Assembly (NCBI GenBank): GCA_013397865.1
Contig: VZTI01001782.1
Coordinates: forward strand, 520,248-584,247
Direction: 5' to 3'
Length of the DNA: 64,000 bases
From: Struthidea cinerea
Taxonomy: Eukaryota; Chordata; Aves; Passeriformes; Corcoracidae
Below, in pieces: positions 38,201 to 53,200 of this stretch. How positions within the stretch are numbered: position 1 is the stretch's first letter; each line of letters begins with the position of its first letter. Below the pieces are notes generated by a model. That model was not told the DNA's origin and did no database searches. It worked only from the letters and a program-made list of their open reading frames with translations. The position numbers and the translations under genes are program-made.

Positions 38201-41200
38201 ACAAGAAGAAAATTTTCATGTCTGGTAGATACTTTGCATATCTGTTCTCAAATTAACACACTTCTGCAGCTCATACCATAGTAAGTTTTTTTTACTGTAC
38301 ATTTTGCAAATATGACTGCTAATGATCAAACTTTTTCTTGCTACACGTTTATTTCTTATGCTTGAAATACTTGTACATACAATATACGATATATCGTATA
38401 TCCATATAGACTTGCATTGTGTCATTTTTGTTTCCAGCACAAGCTTTTAGATTTAAAAGCAGGTTGGGAATCATGCCGGTGTACTCATCACAGTGGCTAC
38501 AAAAGAATTGTAGCTGTAGCATTGCAGCTGTTAGGAAAACATTTGCCAGGTTCTTATGGCTGTATTGGGGAAATAGTGCAAAGCATGTGGTTGCAGGAGG
38601 CTGTCTGAAGGGAACTGTTTCCTGGATTTCAGTTCAACACTTGGCATTTGATGCAGAAGGGTCTCCTTGTCTGCTGCAAGGCCCACAGCTGCCTCAGGTG
38701 TTCTTTGCTCACCATTCAACAAAATAAAGTTGCTTCCTTTGCTCCTTTTTTTGCTACCAGCACTGGTAGAAATTACATTTCCCAAAGATGAAGAATATCT
38801 CCTGTTAACCACATATTAACATCTTCTTCCAATCAGTTTTTGCTTTGTTGGAATGTTTGCTTCCACATCTTCTACTGCTATGTTGGTACCTAAAACCGGA
38901 TAATATCTGCAGTGAGCTTACAGAACAAAACATTCCTGGTTCACTGGGCCACTCCATGCTTTTGCTTTGTTAGGTGCTCTTACAGACAGAGGATGATGAA
39001 CCTGTAGTTCTGGTTTGTAGTAGCTTGTGAAGTTGCTTTGTCTTACAGGCATGGTGCCTGGTTAGAAAAATACTTCATGGAGTAGAGAAAAAGGAAATAA
39101 TAGGGATTATATATTGACAGATCTGAATCTAGATTTGTTTCATGGCTTGAATTTCTGAGCACTGATCATCTAGCTAGAACTAAAAATCAGAGAATCTGAG
39201 AATCACAGAATGTTCTGGGTCGGAAGGGACCTTAAAGGTCATCCAATTCCAACATTATCCACTAGACCAGCTTTCTCACAGCCCCATCCAGACTGGCCTT
39301 GAACTCTCTCAGGCGTGGGGCACTCTTCTCTGGGCAACCTGTGGCTTATAGAACCCCAAAAGCTTCCTTGTAAACTGTAGCGCTTTTTTTTTGTATTTAA
39401 AACTCAACTTCACTTGATTTTGAAAATCATTTTATGCTTTTTGATGTAAATGTATGATTGCCAAGATAAAGAACACTGTGGTTTTTGCAACTTGATTGAA
39501 ATAGGATAATTTTAGATGTTTATTTAGGTCCATAAAACCTAAATCTTTTATGTAGTCTAATGCAGAATTAAAATCTTACCTGATAATATTATTTGTTTTT
39601 GTCTAATAGGACTAGTAAGTTTCTGCTTTTCAGTTAACCTAAACCGAAGCATAACTTAATCTAACATAAATAGTAAATGAATTAAAACACCTGGTGTTTA
39701 TTGTTGAATGCTGAAATTTTTTTGTTTTGTTTTAATGTCCTGAACAGTTCCTGAGAGCCCAAACTTCACTAATTTATAATTCCTTGGGCATTGTGCACCT
39801 TAAATTAATTTTGGGCATATCTAATTTGTCCTGGAATGCAATAGAAATTTCCTCTGAATTTGTCAAGTTATTTTTGAGGACTTCAACAGTTCACCCCCAA
39901 TACTGACATTCCCAGAGATTATAATAGCATTTTTTATTCAGATTTATATTTTTCAGGTTTTCTCAGTTCTGTTTTTCCTTAATGGCATAGAACTTCTTCT
40001 GTCTCTGCACTGTTAGGCAATTAAAGTTTTTGTGTGAGGTACAACTGAAGCTATTGCCTTATGCTTTGCTGACAGAAAGCTTTCTTGTTTTTATATTGCC
40101 TTGTCTTTTACAGCTTTTTTGTAGTAGTGACATTATACATAAGTTTGTGAATGAAGTTACATGTTCTAATATATTATTTGCTCCCAATATGGTCATCTTA
40201 TTGAGGTAATTTGGGAGCTCCACTGCTGAGAATATTTGTTTGGAAATTAAATCCCTTGTTATATTATGTCTAAGAAAGGTTTGTGTGTGTTAGAGTTAAG
40301 AAGTAGTAATACAAATTCTGATGTGAATTTCTCAAAGTCTGGAAAGGGGAGAGAGAGAAGTTTTGTAAATAATTCTGATTTCAAAATTTAGTTATCATAG
40401 GTTTGGTTTTAAAGCTCACGTGCTTGGGCTTTGGGAGGATGGTGAGGCTTTATTTTAGAATTGATAATTTGATTTTCATCTTGTGCCAAAGAAATGCTTT
40501 CTATGTAAGGATGCCATTGTTGGAATGTCCTTTAACTTCTTGTTTCTTCTAATTTAAAGTGTTCAGCTTTGTGTGGAGCCATTTCAGAAAGACTTGTGTT
40601 GTAGATTTATGCAGTTCATGTTTCCTGTCTCGATATTTTGCTTCTTTTTCTACAAATTCTTGTTGCAAGGTGCTTCTAACTAAAAATTTCTGCAACTTTT
40701 CTCCTAAGGTTTATTGGCATCCAAAGCTGTTGTTGCAGATGGTGCTGAAAAAAAGGAAGGCAACAAAGAAACAGCTCCAGTCCTGGAGCAGGTATGAAAT
40801 GGTAGAGTTTGATTCTTTTGCAAAGTTCCCACTGGAGTGTGCCATGGAGATATAGTACCTACAACATTAAAATTTTCCCCTTCAGATATAACAGGGAACT
40901 GAAAATTTATCTTATGTTTACATTTCTGGCAGAGCCAGAAGTATGGAATTTAATTGTCTCTAAACGCAGTGTTGACTTGAATTTCAATAATGAGCTTTTG
41001 TGTTAGAAAACTAACAGAAAACAAAATAAAATAAAGTCTCCGTGCAACAAATATGAGGAGACCAGTGTCCCAAGGTCCAGTTTTATAGCTGGAACTACGA
41101 CTGGCTTAGAAACAGGCCCTTACACAAATTTAATTTGTGTTTGAAACAGGGTTTTTGACATCACATAGAACTTCTTTTAAAAGAAGTTTCTTTTATATTG

Positions 41201-44200
41201 TAAGAATTTGGTGTTGTAGGCTTGTATGTGTTTTATGAACTGCTCAATGAGCCATACATTTTGCAAGGGTGTGTATTTTAATAAATACAAAAAAGAAACT
41301 TTTAAGTAATGTTAAGGGTCTGATTTTTAAACCTGCACATTGGCAGGATCTGGAGGCTGCCATTTTGTCTTTGGCTTATTGCACCATGTTCAGGCATTGC
41401 TTGACTCTGAGTTGTGCATTATCTTGCATTTAAAAAGGGCTGAATGCCTGAGCATGGGAAAGCAAGCTAAGGATGAACAGTAGTCTTGATTCAGGACATC
41501 TTTGTTTTCCAGTTATTTAAATCAGAGCCTTAATGTAGTTTTAATACAGCTTTTTTGTATGCATTTTCATTCTTCTTTAACAGCAGCATTTGAACAAAGT
41601 AGCCTTGCTGCCTGCAATTCTTTAACGAGCACTCCTGTTCTTTAGCCCCGGCACACTCTATGAACAGTCCCTACCCCAAACCTGATTTGGTATTTTGGTT
41701 GTACTGGTTCTTTAGAGCTGATATATAATTGCATTGCTCTGGTTTGTCCACTGATGCTGCATTGGATGAGAGTCAGTGGAACCTGATTTTCTGTTTTTGA
41801 TGCTGTCACTGTCAGGGCCGGTGGAGCCGCTGCAGTGCCGATGCATTGACTGATATTTTGCATAAAGGTTTACAGTGTATTGATATGACATTCCATTTCT
41901 CAAATTTTTGCATATTAAAGATGCTATGATTTTCTTGCTACTGTGTGTGATATTTTCAATGTGCAAAAAACTGTGAAATGGCTTACAGCATGTTGTTTTT
42001 GGAAGAATCATTACAATGTAAATCTTGCCATGCAGAATCCCATTGTGGTGAATGGGACTTTGTGGTTTACATAGACTGTGTATGCAACAGTATAAACTGC
42101 AGTGCATATTTACTATAACCTTTTTGTTATTTCTTAGACTTAGTAACTCGGCTGTTCCTGTTTCATTGAGCAGATATAAAAAACAAGATGTCTCTGTCAT
42201 TGTTTACATGCTAATGGTCTGAAAAACCTCATTTTTTAGAAATACGAGTTAAGCTCCGTTAAAGAGGCATCTAAAATCCCAATTTGTCCTATTCCTTTGC
42301 TTCTAACTAAAACCAGAGACCTCACAAACATTTAAATGTTTGACTGTGGGGAGGAAATTTTTTGAGCTTAAAGCTTTTTTCACTAACTTCTTGCCCAAAC
42401 TCAAATTAAAATGGCCGAGTTATAAACCTCCCCAAAAGGTTTTCCAATAGCGAAGCTGACATTCCTTAGAGGCTTTGTCTGCTACTGCTATAAAATTGAG
42501 TGGCTAAAATATCTTGTAGGTTTTTTTAATAATGTAATACAGAATATGGTAGAAGTATTCAGGCCAATAGCCGAAAACTGACTCTGTTGATGAAAGTTTT
42601 TGTTTATATTTATACTTTTTTAGTTTACAGTTGTCTTAAACCCAAAACCTCAGACGATTAGTTGCAGATGCAGTAGTTTATTTAATTGTATTAGGGTATG
42701 TCATGTTATATTTCCTTTTGACCAAGACCTGAGTAGATGGATAACATTAATTCATTAAGATTTTTAATGTTAATTTGTCCTGTTAAGAGGTTAAGCACCT
42801 TATCAAAATCTTAATTTAATTTTTTTAATCTTGTTTAAATAACTTTGTAATTTGAAAGTAATGGATGCTGTAGTATGTCTTTCACATCTGTGAAGATGAA
42901 CAATAAAATTGTTTATTTACAAGTTACGACTCTAATTAATTTCTGGTAATACTCTCATAACCAGCATAGGTATACTCTACAGTTCATGGAATATTTTACT
43001 TAAATGAATAAACTGCACTTAGTACATGTGTAATGGAGTTATTCAAGGTAGAACTGATGTCTGCTGAATGGGATGTTTTGCACCGGATCTTTACAGGATA
43101 CTCGCAGCGAGCCGTTCATGTAGCATTCAGGGGCACCCTTTTACAAACATAGAATGTGCACTTGTGGGGTTTTGTTTTGTTTTTTTTTTTGTTTTTCCTC
43201 CATTGGAACATGGAAGGTTCTAGTGGAAAATAAAATTGCAATTTATAACAAAACTCAACAATACCCTCAAATCACCAGAGGTATGATGTTTCTAGTTTGG
43301 CTAAAGTGGTGCACACGTTCTAGATATACCTCTCTGCTTTGTTAGTTATGGTTTTATTAGATGGTACTATGCTGTATGGTGTAACTGGGACAAGAAGGGA
43401 GACAGGCCTAAGAAATTATGTTCAGATATTGTAGTTTGCCCTTATTAGGCAAGTTGTAACACATGCACAGTTTTGGTAATGTAGGAAGAACTTCCAGTTA
43501 AAAATTTAAAATGCTAATGTCTGTCAATGCATGCTAACGGTCTAAAAATAGCACTGTTTGTGTTAAGAAGGATGAAAATTGAGGAATTTTGAGATATGTT
43601 GACTTTTTTTCCTTCAAAAACTATTTTAACTCTTTATCTGCTCGTTTTCTTCTGACAGTTAGCAATCTGTTTAACCCTGTGGTGCTAGAAGTTGCGATTT
43701 CTTCATGTTTGCACAAACACATAATGTGGTGAAATCCAGACTCCCAGCACTGAAAGGGGTTGTGTGAGAGTGTGTTCAGTATTGGAAACTTTTCATTGTT
43801 TTCAGACATTCCTTAAAGGAGCATTGTCAACTTTTTCAGGTTCTCAAAAATACAAATTCCTTGTTAAATACAGTTTTCCTGAGGAACTGCTTATTTTTTT
43901 TTTTTTTTTTCCCGTCTCTGGTTGGGGAAATGACTGTGTAGGGAAAACCTTGGCAACTTTTTTTAGACCTGCAATCCTCCGAGGAAGGATTGTTTGCTCA
44001 TAGCAGTGCCAGAGTTCAAGGAGTGTCTGGACAACACTCCCAGTCATGATTCAGCAGCAGGCAGTCCTGTGAGGAGCAGGGAGAAGGACTTGGGGATCCT
44101 TATGGGTCCCTTCCAGCATGAAATGCTCTGTGATGGTGCATCAGTGTGTGTATTCTGGCTGGGAACAGATGCTCTCCGGGTTGTACTTGGAGACTGCACT

Positions 44201-47200
44201 GACGGTGAAGATGATAGAGAAAACTAAAAATACTTTGTTGAATTTTTGAATTGGGAACAGAGGGAAATTGTTTTATTTTCAGGCTTTTTGCAGGTGTTTG
44301 AAATAGTAAGAATTGAGCATTCTGAATACTGAAAACAATTGGTAGTGCTCCTTTAAAAAAAGCAAAATTTAATGTGATGCATTTTAAATAGTTTTCATTT
44401 GTACTTAAAATAATGTTGCTTTAATATGTGTTTGAGTACTAGAATTGCTTTTAAAAAGATCAAAATAGAATACAAGAACTACAGCGAAGAAACTGAAATA
44501 AAAGTATCAATTTTTTATTATTTATTCAGGAGATTTCACCTAAACCACAAAGTCAGAAAAAAAATGAAGCTGATATTAGCAGTTCTGCCAACATTCAGAA
44601 ACCTGCACTGTTATCCTCAACTTTGTCTTCAGGAAAGGCTCGCAGCAAGAAATGCAAACAAGAATCTGGAGATTCTTCTGGGTGTATAAAGCCCCCTAAA
44701 TCACCACTTTCCCCAGAATTAATACAAGTCGAGGATTTGACGCTGGTCTCTCAGCTTCCTTCTTCTGTGATAAATAAAACTAGTGAGCACAGACATTTTA
44801 AAAAAAATACCGTAACTACTTATAAGAGATATACAGAAACTTTCTTTGGTTGTAAATGGCTATTGCTTTTAAAAATGAATCTGCTTTAAATAAAATGTCC
44901 AAGTGGGAGAATTAGGGGGAGCTCACTATTTTAAAAGTCAAGTCACATAATAAGGCATTTGAATTACTCTACCAAAAATAATACATTTAAATAATATATT
45001 GGTATTTATAGAGTCATGGCTTTTAAGGGTTGGCTTTCCCACTAGCTTAACTCTTCACACTAGCATTAACAGTGATACAGGAAAAATCAAACCTCCCTTC
45101 TGAAAAGGGCCTGATTCATTAAAAAGAAAAGACGTACACCTTGGTGTGGACCTTTCCTTCTCTGAGAAACTTCACCTTCAGCAGGCTGACGTTCCGTACC
45201 TGTTGGCTGTGGCATTCTTCACCTTATGTGATATTTCCTCCAAACACGATGTGAAAGAGAAGATGGGTTCAAGATCTGTGGTGGAGAAATATAAAAAATT
45301 GTGTTTCCATGTCCCAGTAAAATCCCATGGGTTTTCAGCTTCTTAACATGTGTAACTGATTCGCCAAGTACCAAAATACTGTTTATCAGAAGAATAGGGA
45401 AAGCTTTATGCTGCATGCTTGAATTCGCTATATTTTGTGAATATTAAGGTATTTCTGTAATATTTTTTTTGAGATTATGTTAGCTTTTTAGGGTTGTTTA
45501 GTGTCAGGTTCTTGGCCTAAAGACCATTAAATTATGAGGCCAAAGGTTAAAATAGATGCAGGTGTCAGTAAGTCAAAAGCTACTTTTTTTTTTTTTTTTC
45601 ACTTTTAGAGTAGTGATTGAGGATGGAAGACTCAACCTGCATCATGTGTTCCCCTTAACCTTGATTTTATAGTTTCACTCATAAGTTTCTTTTTAATCTT
45701 TGCTCACAGATAACTTTAAATGAGTGGGAAAGGGAGGGGTGCAAATTCAGCCTTCTTCATTTATTCAGTACACATTGGTAAAAATTGTATTTTGTCCCCA
45801 CAAAATATTAGCAGTCATCCATATTGTAATACGCCTTCCATCCCCACCCCTAGAGCAATGGTAAGTAGCTTTCCTGGAGCATGCTTATATTTTGGATTAA
45901 GTTCGACTTCTCTGTAGAAATATTTTTTTAAAATAGCTAATTTAAAACTTGGTTACTTAGTAGGTTAGATCTTGTTAGTGTTGTCTTTTAATCTTTGGCT
46001 TCCAAATTTTTTCTACCTCTACTGGAAAGTTGATTTTGCTGTGTCTTTATTTTTAAATCTGTATATCTGACTCTAAAAACTGCTTAGAAAAAGGAGAGAA
46101 CAGTGATTTACAGTGTAACAGCAACTTAAATGTTTTTCTAAGGCAAAATTTTGTGAAACTGGCATTGGAGAAGTGTAGGGGAGTGTGGGTTTTTTGTTTT
46201 TAATGAATCAGGCCTATATTAACCTGTATCAATCCTCCTCCCCCCCCTTTCTTTTTTTGTTAAGTATAAAGTTCTGGAGCCTTCTTACTGTGCCATGCAT
46301 TGGCAGTGTGCATTTGAATTTCAGTTGGGGTATTGATATCAGGTTAGCAGAAGGCAGGAGGTGGGATATAAAATTAAACACTGTTTTTGATTATTTTTTC
46401 AAGTTGTATGTTAACACTATCCATGACTTATTAGATCTTTAACTGTGATCATTTGTTCTGTTTATTGTTAAATCCTGTTGCCCCCTTCCATTATAAGTAG
46501 CCTACTGCCTGGCTTGTATGGGGAGGGTTGCTTACTGTAAATACACTGCTTGCCTAAAACAACCATCTTTAGCAGCTGGGAAGTAGGTGCCCTAGTAATT
46601 TATAATAAGCAAAAACCAGAATCATGTGTTGAACATAAATCTTTCTTTGCTCCTGGTAGTCACAGTTTTGTAATTACTTTTACCAGCTTTGCTGTGACTA
46701 CCAGCTTTGCAAACAAGAGCTACTTAAAGCACTCCCCATCTTTAGATCTCGAATGCTGCAGTAAGATGATGGTGTATCTCTCTGCTTCATGAACATTGAA
46801 AGATCTCTTTTTAGGTCCATCACAGCCAGTGAATTCCCCTAGATCCTACAAAAATAGCCAACGGAGAAGAAGATCACAGCGTTTAGCCACTTGCTCCTTG
46901 CCTGATGATTCTGTAGAAAAAGTTTCTTCTCCCTCTTCAGTTACTGATGGAAAAGTGTTCTCCATCAGTGGTCAAAACCAACAGTCATCAAAATTGGAGG
47001 GTAATGTATCTTAATCTAATAAAGAACTGCCCGAGAGAAATTGAATCATAAAAAACCTTTCATGGTTTTCAACTAATGGAATATTTTGACTTGCTGTAGC
47101 TAAAGCTGTATGCTGTTCTATGTTATGTAACGCTGCAATCCAGACTGTTGTTTGTTGGACCCATGTATCTTTTTTAATATGACATTTTTTCTTTTGTGTA

Positions 47201-50200
47201 GTACCTGATGTTGCTCATGTGTCACTTGAGAAGCGTGGACCATGTCTCCCTCTTGATTTAAGCCGTAGTTCGGAAGTTACAGCACCATTATCCACAGAAT
47301 CCACTTTCCGTAGTGAATATCCCAGTAAAGACAAGGAAGATATTCAGATGATTACATATCTTTCTTCCAAAGCAGTAACTGATGGAAGAGTAGCTACAAC
47401 AGCGTCAGGTAAAGAGATTCAGTATACAACCAGAGAGATTTATAGTATTAGGGTTAAAATGTTTGTGTATTCAATCCCACAGACAGAGGGAATACTTTTT
47501 ATTTTCCTTTCTGCACAGTCAAAAACCTGCCTCTCTTCTGGACTCCATTCATCTGCATATTCTTTGTCTTCACTGGCTTAGAGCTGTGTTAGCACTTCTA
47601 ACACACTTTAGGGGAATCTGAGAGTGTGGAATGTAGTAAGCAGTATTTCTTTCAGAAATATTTTTGCTAAAAGTTATAAAAATAATTAATGAAATGTTTA
47701 CTAACATACTAATTTGTGGCTTCAGCTTTAAAACAATGGTGTTCTTGAAGACAATCAGCACTCCTCTGCTTTGCTTCTGTTTGCAGTGGAAATTCTGTCC
47801 TTTGCTTGCTACAAGATGTTACTTAAAAACATTTCTGGAAAATCTTCAAAAACCTTTATATAGACTTGGTCACCCTCAGAATCAGCACAGAGCCCAGTGC
47901 TGCAACTCTGTGCTGCCTCTCCCTTTGTAACAGTTTATTGTCTACTGTGGTTTACATGGAACACTTGGATAGAGGTAACCAAGAGATTTGGGGAAGGATT
48001 GACATAGTGGTTTGCAAACCCTAAAAGCAGGATGTTTTCATCCAGTGTATGCTAGGTGTTCATATAATTTTTTTATAAATAAGTCTCTTAGGTGGGTATC
48101 ATACCATTTTTAACTGGCTTCCAAGAAAGAATTCTTTTAAAACCTTTTTTTAAAAATTCTTGTTTTGTTTTATGAGAAAATTGTTCAGAAAAGTAGGAAG
48201 AGGGGAGAAAAATCAAATTATTATACTCTGCTTGGAAAGTTTTTGATAAATGTGATTGATAATAAGGGAGGACTGCATGACCATAAAGGATAGAGTTATG
48301 ATACTTAAACCATATTTTAGTCTATTAATCTATGAATCTCTTAAACTAATTTGTCAAAACAAGGGCTATGGGTATCTCTAGTGAGCCACCACTTAAGGTT
48401 TTTAAAATATTAAAATATTACTTAATTACTTGAGTGAAACCACGGGACAGTCTTTGTTTGCCCTTAATACATCGCATAGCAGTAGAATTACAGATTCCTG
48501 GGAAAAATTCCTTTTATAAAAGTCCTTTTTATGTCATGTCTTCTGCCACTAAGAGAAGTGCTTTTGGGAGATGTGTATTTGCCCACTCATTGAACAAGAT
48601 CATAAAGCAAGAGCTTCCAACAACCGTCTGTTTCCTGTTTGGTAAAACTCATTTCAGTTACTAGGAATTTAACTTCTGGCTTTTCTGATATATTTTCTGG
48701 CTCATTTTATTTATAGCTGGTAATGCTGGAAGTTGCCTGCTCCTGTCATGGGCCTGGCTTGGGGCAGAGTGAGCCGGTTCTAAACCCAGCACTCAGGGAG
48801 GCACTTTGGACCTGTTTGTTGAGCTGGGTTTTGGTCTTGGCCACAGCTGAAGCAATAAAAGAAAGAATAAATTTAATTTAGAGCCACCTTTATGTAATGA
48901 CTCAAAATTATATGACATGTCCACACAGTTTGTGTCAGGGAAAAACATTCCCTGATAAATTGTCTGTTGTTACTGCTTGAGTCCATAGTGGGAAGCCAGG
49001 AGTGCTTGCAGCCTATACCAGAGGATAGAGTTTATACAGTGTATAAAGCTTAAAGAGCCTTTCTTCATATCTATATAATTTTAAGAGTTATAAGCTCTAA
49101 AAGATCTGATTTGCCAGCTACATTTTTTGTCTTCTGAGTTTTTACCTTCCAGACGCATCTGTTTTGTTCCTAATTTTCATGTATTACAGTTTTCCTTCAT
49201 GCAATAAATGAAACTGTGTCTTGAGCTTTCATACTGACTTTTTGTCCAAATGTTAGAAGTTTTCAGTGGTTTGGAGCCGAACAGCTTCTTGGGTATAAGC
49301 TTTGTGGCCTGAAAGACTAATCTAAGCAGGTTGATATCTTTAATTCACAGATTTCATAGCAGGTTTTGGAGCTATCTGCCTCTGTCAGTGGTATCACTAG
49401 GACTTTGTAACTGAAATTCATATGTGTTTTGGGTTCATCTCAGTCTTTTAACTCTGGTGAAACATGTTTATCCTTCTCATAATCTTAGAAGAAAAAGAAA
49501 AATGTAGATTTAAAGTTCAAGTTTGAAACCTTTAGAGTTAGTTTAGACTATTGAATAAGTTTGTTGTGTTCTCTGCTTTAGAAGGCATTGTTTTACCTTT
49601 GAAATAGCACAGGTTTTCAAGTCATGTTCCTGAAGCACACGTAATTACACCAAATTCTTGCATGCTTCAGGAAAATTAATAGGATCCACTCTATTTATCA
49701 GTACTTTTCTGATTATCTGTTTAAACAACAGCATGCAAATATATACAGGAGAGGGGCCCAAAGCTTTCCTCATTCCTAGCAATTCTTGAAATAATTGAGA
49801 AAAGTTAATTTGTGTTATGCAGAAACATCTAAGTGCGATTGCATACACTGCATTGTTTACCATTGTGTATGCATTGTGACTCTGTACATTACAGATTGAG
49901 AACTCTGGTGTAAAATCCAAACTGTTCTGTAATTGACCTGAAAGAACTATTATAAATCTGCATCTGTTTTGTTTCAAAGACTTTAAATCTACAGTCAGTC
50001 AGAATATTTGCAAAACACTGTAGTTTTGCCATTCTGAATATATGAACTTCAGGTCTTTCTGTAGTTGTGCTTCTCTTTAAATTTTTGGTAGTTTTTCTTG
50101 GTTTCTGTAACTCTGCACCATTTATGTTAGTTTAACTGTTATATATTGAGCAGACATACTTTCCACAAGCAATCTGGGCTTTGAGATTTAAGTAAAAGGA

Positions 50201-53200
50201 AAATATTGTTACACTTACTAATCTAAAAATATAATATTTGTAATGATAATTTATTATCACTAGCTGTTATTTCCTATCCTAGCGCCTATAGACAATTTTG
50301 TTAGTTGGGTAACATTAGGTTAACGATATGGGAAAAATTTGCATTTAAGGCTAAAAGGAAAAAAACATTGCATACTTTTATATAATTTCCTTGGTAACAG
50401 GTTTACTGCAGCAGGAACAGGAAACAGCTGATGTACAAAATTTTCAGTAAATAATATAGGTCGCTTTTTAAAAACTCTTGCCAGTGTTGCTGAGTACTTT
50501 ACCTTGCTTGTAAGAGGGATGTACTATTGTTCATCTTGTTACTTGCTCTTGTTACTTTGGGGCTGTTTATTTTACTCCAACCGTCTATTAACAGTCAGAG
50601 TTACTCCCTAATTTGAATGCCTGCCATTCTAATCTCTGCCCAGAAGTTCCCAGTTTGGGTTGGTTGTGAGGCAAGCAAGAACCTTTTCATGGGCTTGTTC
50701 TTCCTAAAGACGTAATTTTGGGCAGGGTGCGGTATTAATCTGTGATAGACAATTAAAAGTCTGTTTAGGTATAAAATTGATCCTATGCACTGGGAATTTG
50801 AAACACTAAATTAAATATGACCAGCATGATTGATGTTGATGTTTCTATCGCAGTATGATTTAAGTTGTATATTAATGCAGATGATGATATTTATGATATT
50901 ACTTGAAACATGGAAAGCCATGAAATAGAATATCAGCCAACAAGTTGCTTCAGATTGCTACAGTTCATTTGAGCTTGATGAATTGCAGTAAGCAGTATCA
51001 CTGCAAGCCCAGCTGTGCTGATGTACTTGTGGCACAACATCCTGTCCTGTGCCTATACTTGCATGAGGGCGCTTGTGTCACTTCCCTGTACCATAAGAGG
51101 ATAAGTAGTACTGGAAACATGTAATTAACTGGACTGAGAATGCTGTGGTTTGCATTTCTTTTTAATCTGAAATTAGTCTTCTAGTGATAAAATTGATCTT
51201 GGAACAGTGACAAAATCAGTCGTTTACCAAGTCCAATCTCTGGTCGTCTTTGTGCTGAGTGTTAACTGCAGACCTCCCACGTTCAGTGTGTGGGAGGTGG
51301 CTGGCTAGACTCCTTAAGAGGAATAAAATTGCAATTAAAAGTAGCAGTTCAAAAAAAAAAAAGGTAGTATTGCCATAAAGGAACTAATATTTTTCTGGTT
51401 GTATTTATTTTTTGCCCTTCTGACTGATTACCTTGTCTAATTTTGTGGTTATGTGTAAGGCATAGTGATTGCACAGTTGAAAAGTAGACTTTTCAAGCCA
51501 TAACACTTTATGTAGGATTTGAGAATTTAGGATTCTTAATCTAAAATGATTTTCGATGAAGAAAAGTAAAAGCCAAGAATAACATTGCAGTGTATACAGG
51601 CATAATAGCAATTTCTATTTTCAGGTTACTCTAGAAAGGCAGTTTGGAGAGTTCTGACAGCAAGATGGGTATTTGCTTGACAGGAGCAGATTTCTGCCCA
51701 ATATAAGTGTTCCCTCAAACAGTTATTGATTACTTTGTCAGATGTGCTTGTGCTGCAAGTTACTGAGATACTGAAATTTGTTGTGGCTGTTGGTATTGAA
51801 ACATATTCGGATGTCAGGTCAGGGTTTCTTCTCAGTAATAAAGTTTAAATACTAATTCATCTAATGTTCAGACTAAATTTCTCTTGAGATTGTTTGGATG
51901 GAGTGTTCTCACATCTTTTCATCAAAATGGCAGTGACCTAACTGAATTATGTGCATTTGGGTGATCCTTTTGCACTCTTTTTAGAAATGAGACAAGACGT
52001 TGATAGCATGATGATGTGGGAAAGTGTCACTTTTTTCTTTTACTAATGTGCTAAAATATACTTATTGCTCTACAGATGGCAGAGCAGTTCAGTCCTGTAA
52101 CAGAGACAAATGGTAATTAGGAAACCCAAGAAAGGAATAATTTGGATAGTGTTTTGTGTCAATGATAAGTATTCCAGCAAGCTAAATGCACTTGAAATAC
52201 AGACAAAGGCAAGAGCCTGAATTAGTCTTAAAAGGATTATGGTCTTAGGTGAGAAGGTTGATTTGAGGCAGTGGAAAGATGCAGGTAGCCACAGCTGTGG
52301 TGATGCAGCTCATGCCATGTGGCAGGAGCCAGCACCAGAACTGAGCAGCTGCTGCTGCCTGGATTGCACAGTACGGAGCTGTCCTGCAGCTGGGGACATC
52401 TGGCATTTCAAAGTGCGGTGTGGTGTGAGACGGGATGCACCACTTTCTATTGCTCTTGCTGGCCCTGTGGCTTTCTGACTGGTGGCATTTTGGTTGCGTT
52501 CCCAGGAAGGCTCGTAGGAGTGGGAGTGGGTGTTGTGTGAGCTGTGCTGTATCCCAGTAGAATTGGGTTGGTCTGTCCAAATCGGGAAGGCCACTGTACA
52601 GGGTCAGCCCTGAAGTTTTCCCCAGAATTTTTTTATGACTGATGAATTTTCTAAATTAGCTTAATGCTGCTTATTTAGTGCATTCCAGATCAGCTCCATA
52701 TTTTGTCTTGTTGAATATCTTGACCAGTAGCAGGTATTTTTCAGGACTTTTTTTTTTAAATTTTTACGTGGTAATGCTTTTTTTGGGCTGTTCTGAGACA
52801 CAGAAGGTAACTGGTAACTGGTGCCTCCAAGTGTTTACAGCTGGCATGGAAAAAAGTGAACCCCTTATGACTTCACAGAGCTGCATTTTTGTACAGTATG
52901 TCCTTGGCATGGTCCTAAAATGTCCTCAAGGGTCTGATAAAAATTAGGCTTTCCTGATTACAATTAGATGAAACTTGAAGCTCTCACAATATTGATGGAT
53001 GCAGTAATAGAGAGTTTTGAATTACCTCAATAATGTTCTTTATAAATAACTTTTATTCTAGTTTGATTATTTTAAAATGGTTATAAATATTAGCAGTGAA
53101 AATTATAATTTCAGTTTTGTTTTGTTTTCAGTTTGTTGCTTCCTAACTTGCATCAGATAAAGAGCTAAAAAAAACAACTACATATTTCACTGAATAAACT

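Larger units (their letters stand above)
35879..40708 (+). other. PHF20L1 intron 7
   Basis: A 4.8 kb intron with two CR1 fragments (37020-37800 and 39190-39350) and a 20-bp AT-rich palindrome (38382-38401). Nothing else was recognised. Confidence 0.85.

Noticed and set aside
52076..52112. Exon-like segment with acceptor CTCTACAG and donor GTAATT in PHF20L1 intron 11
   Set aside because: Its 37 bases are not a multiple of three, and it would break the otherwise matching phase 1 junction between exons 11 and 12.
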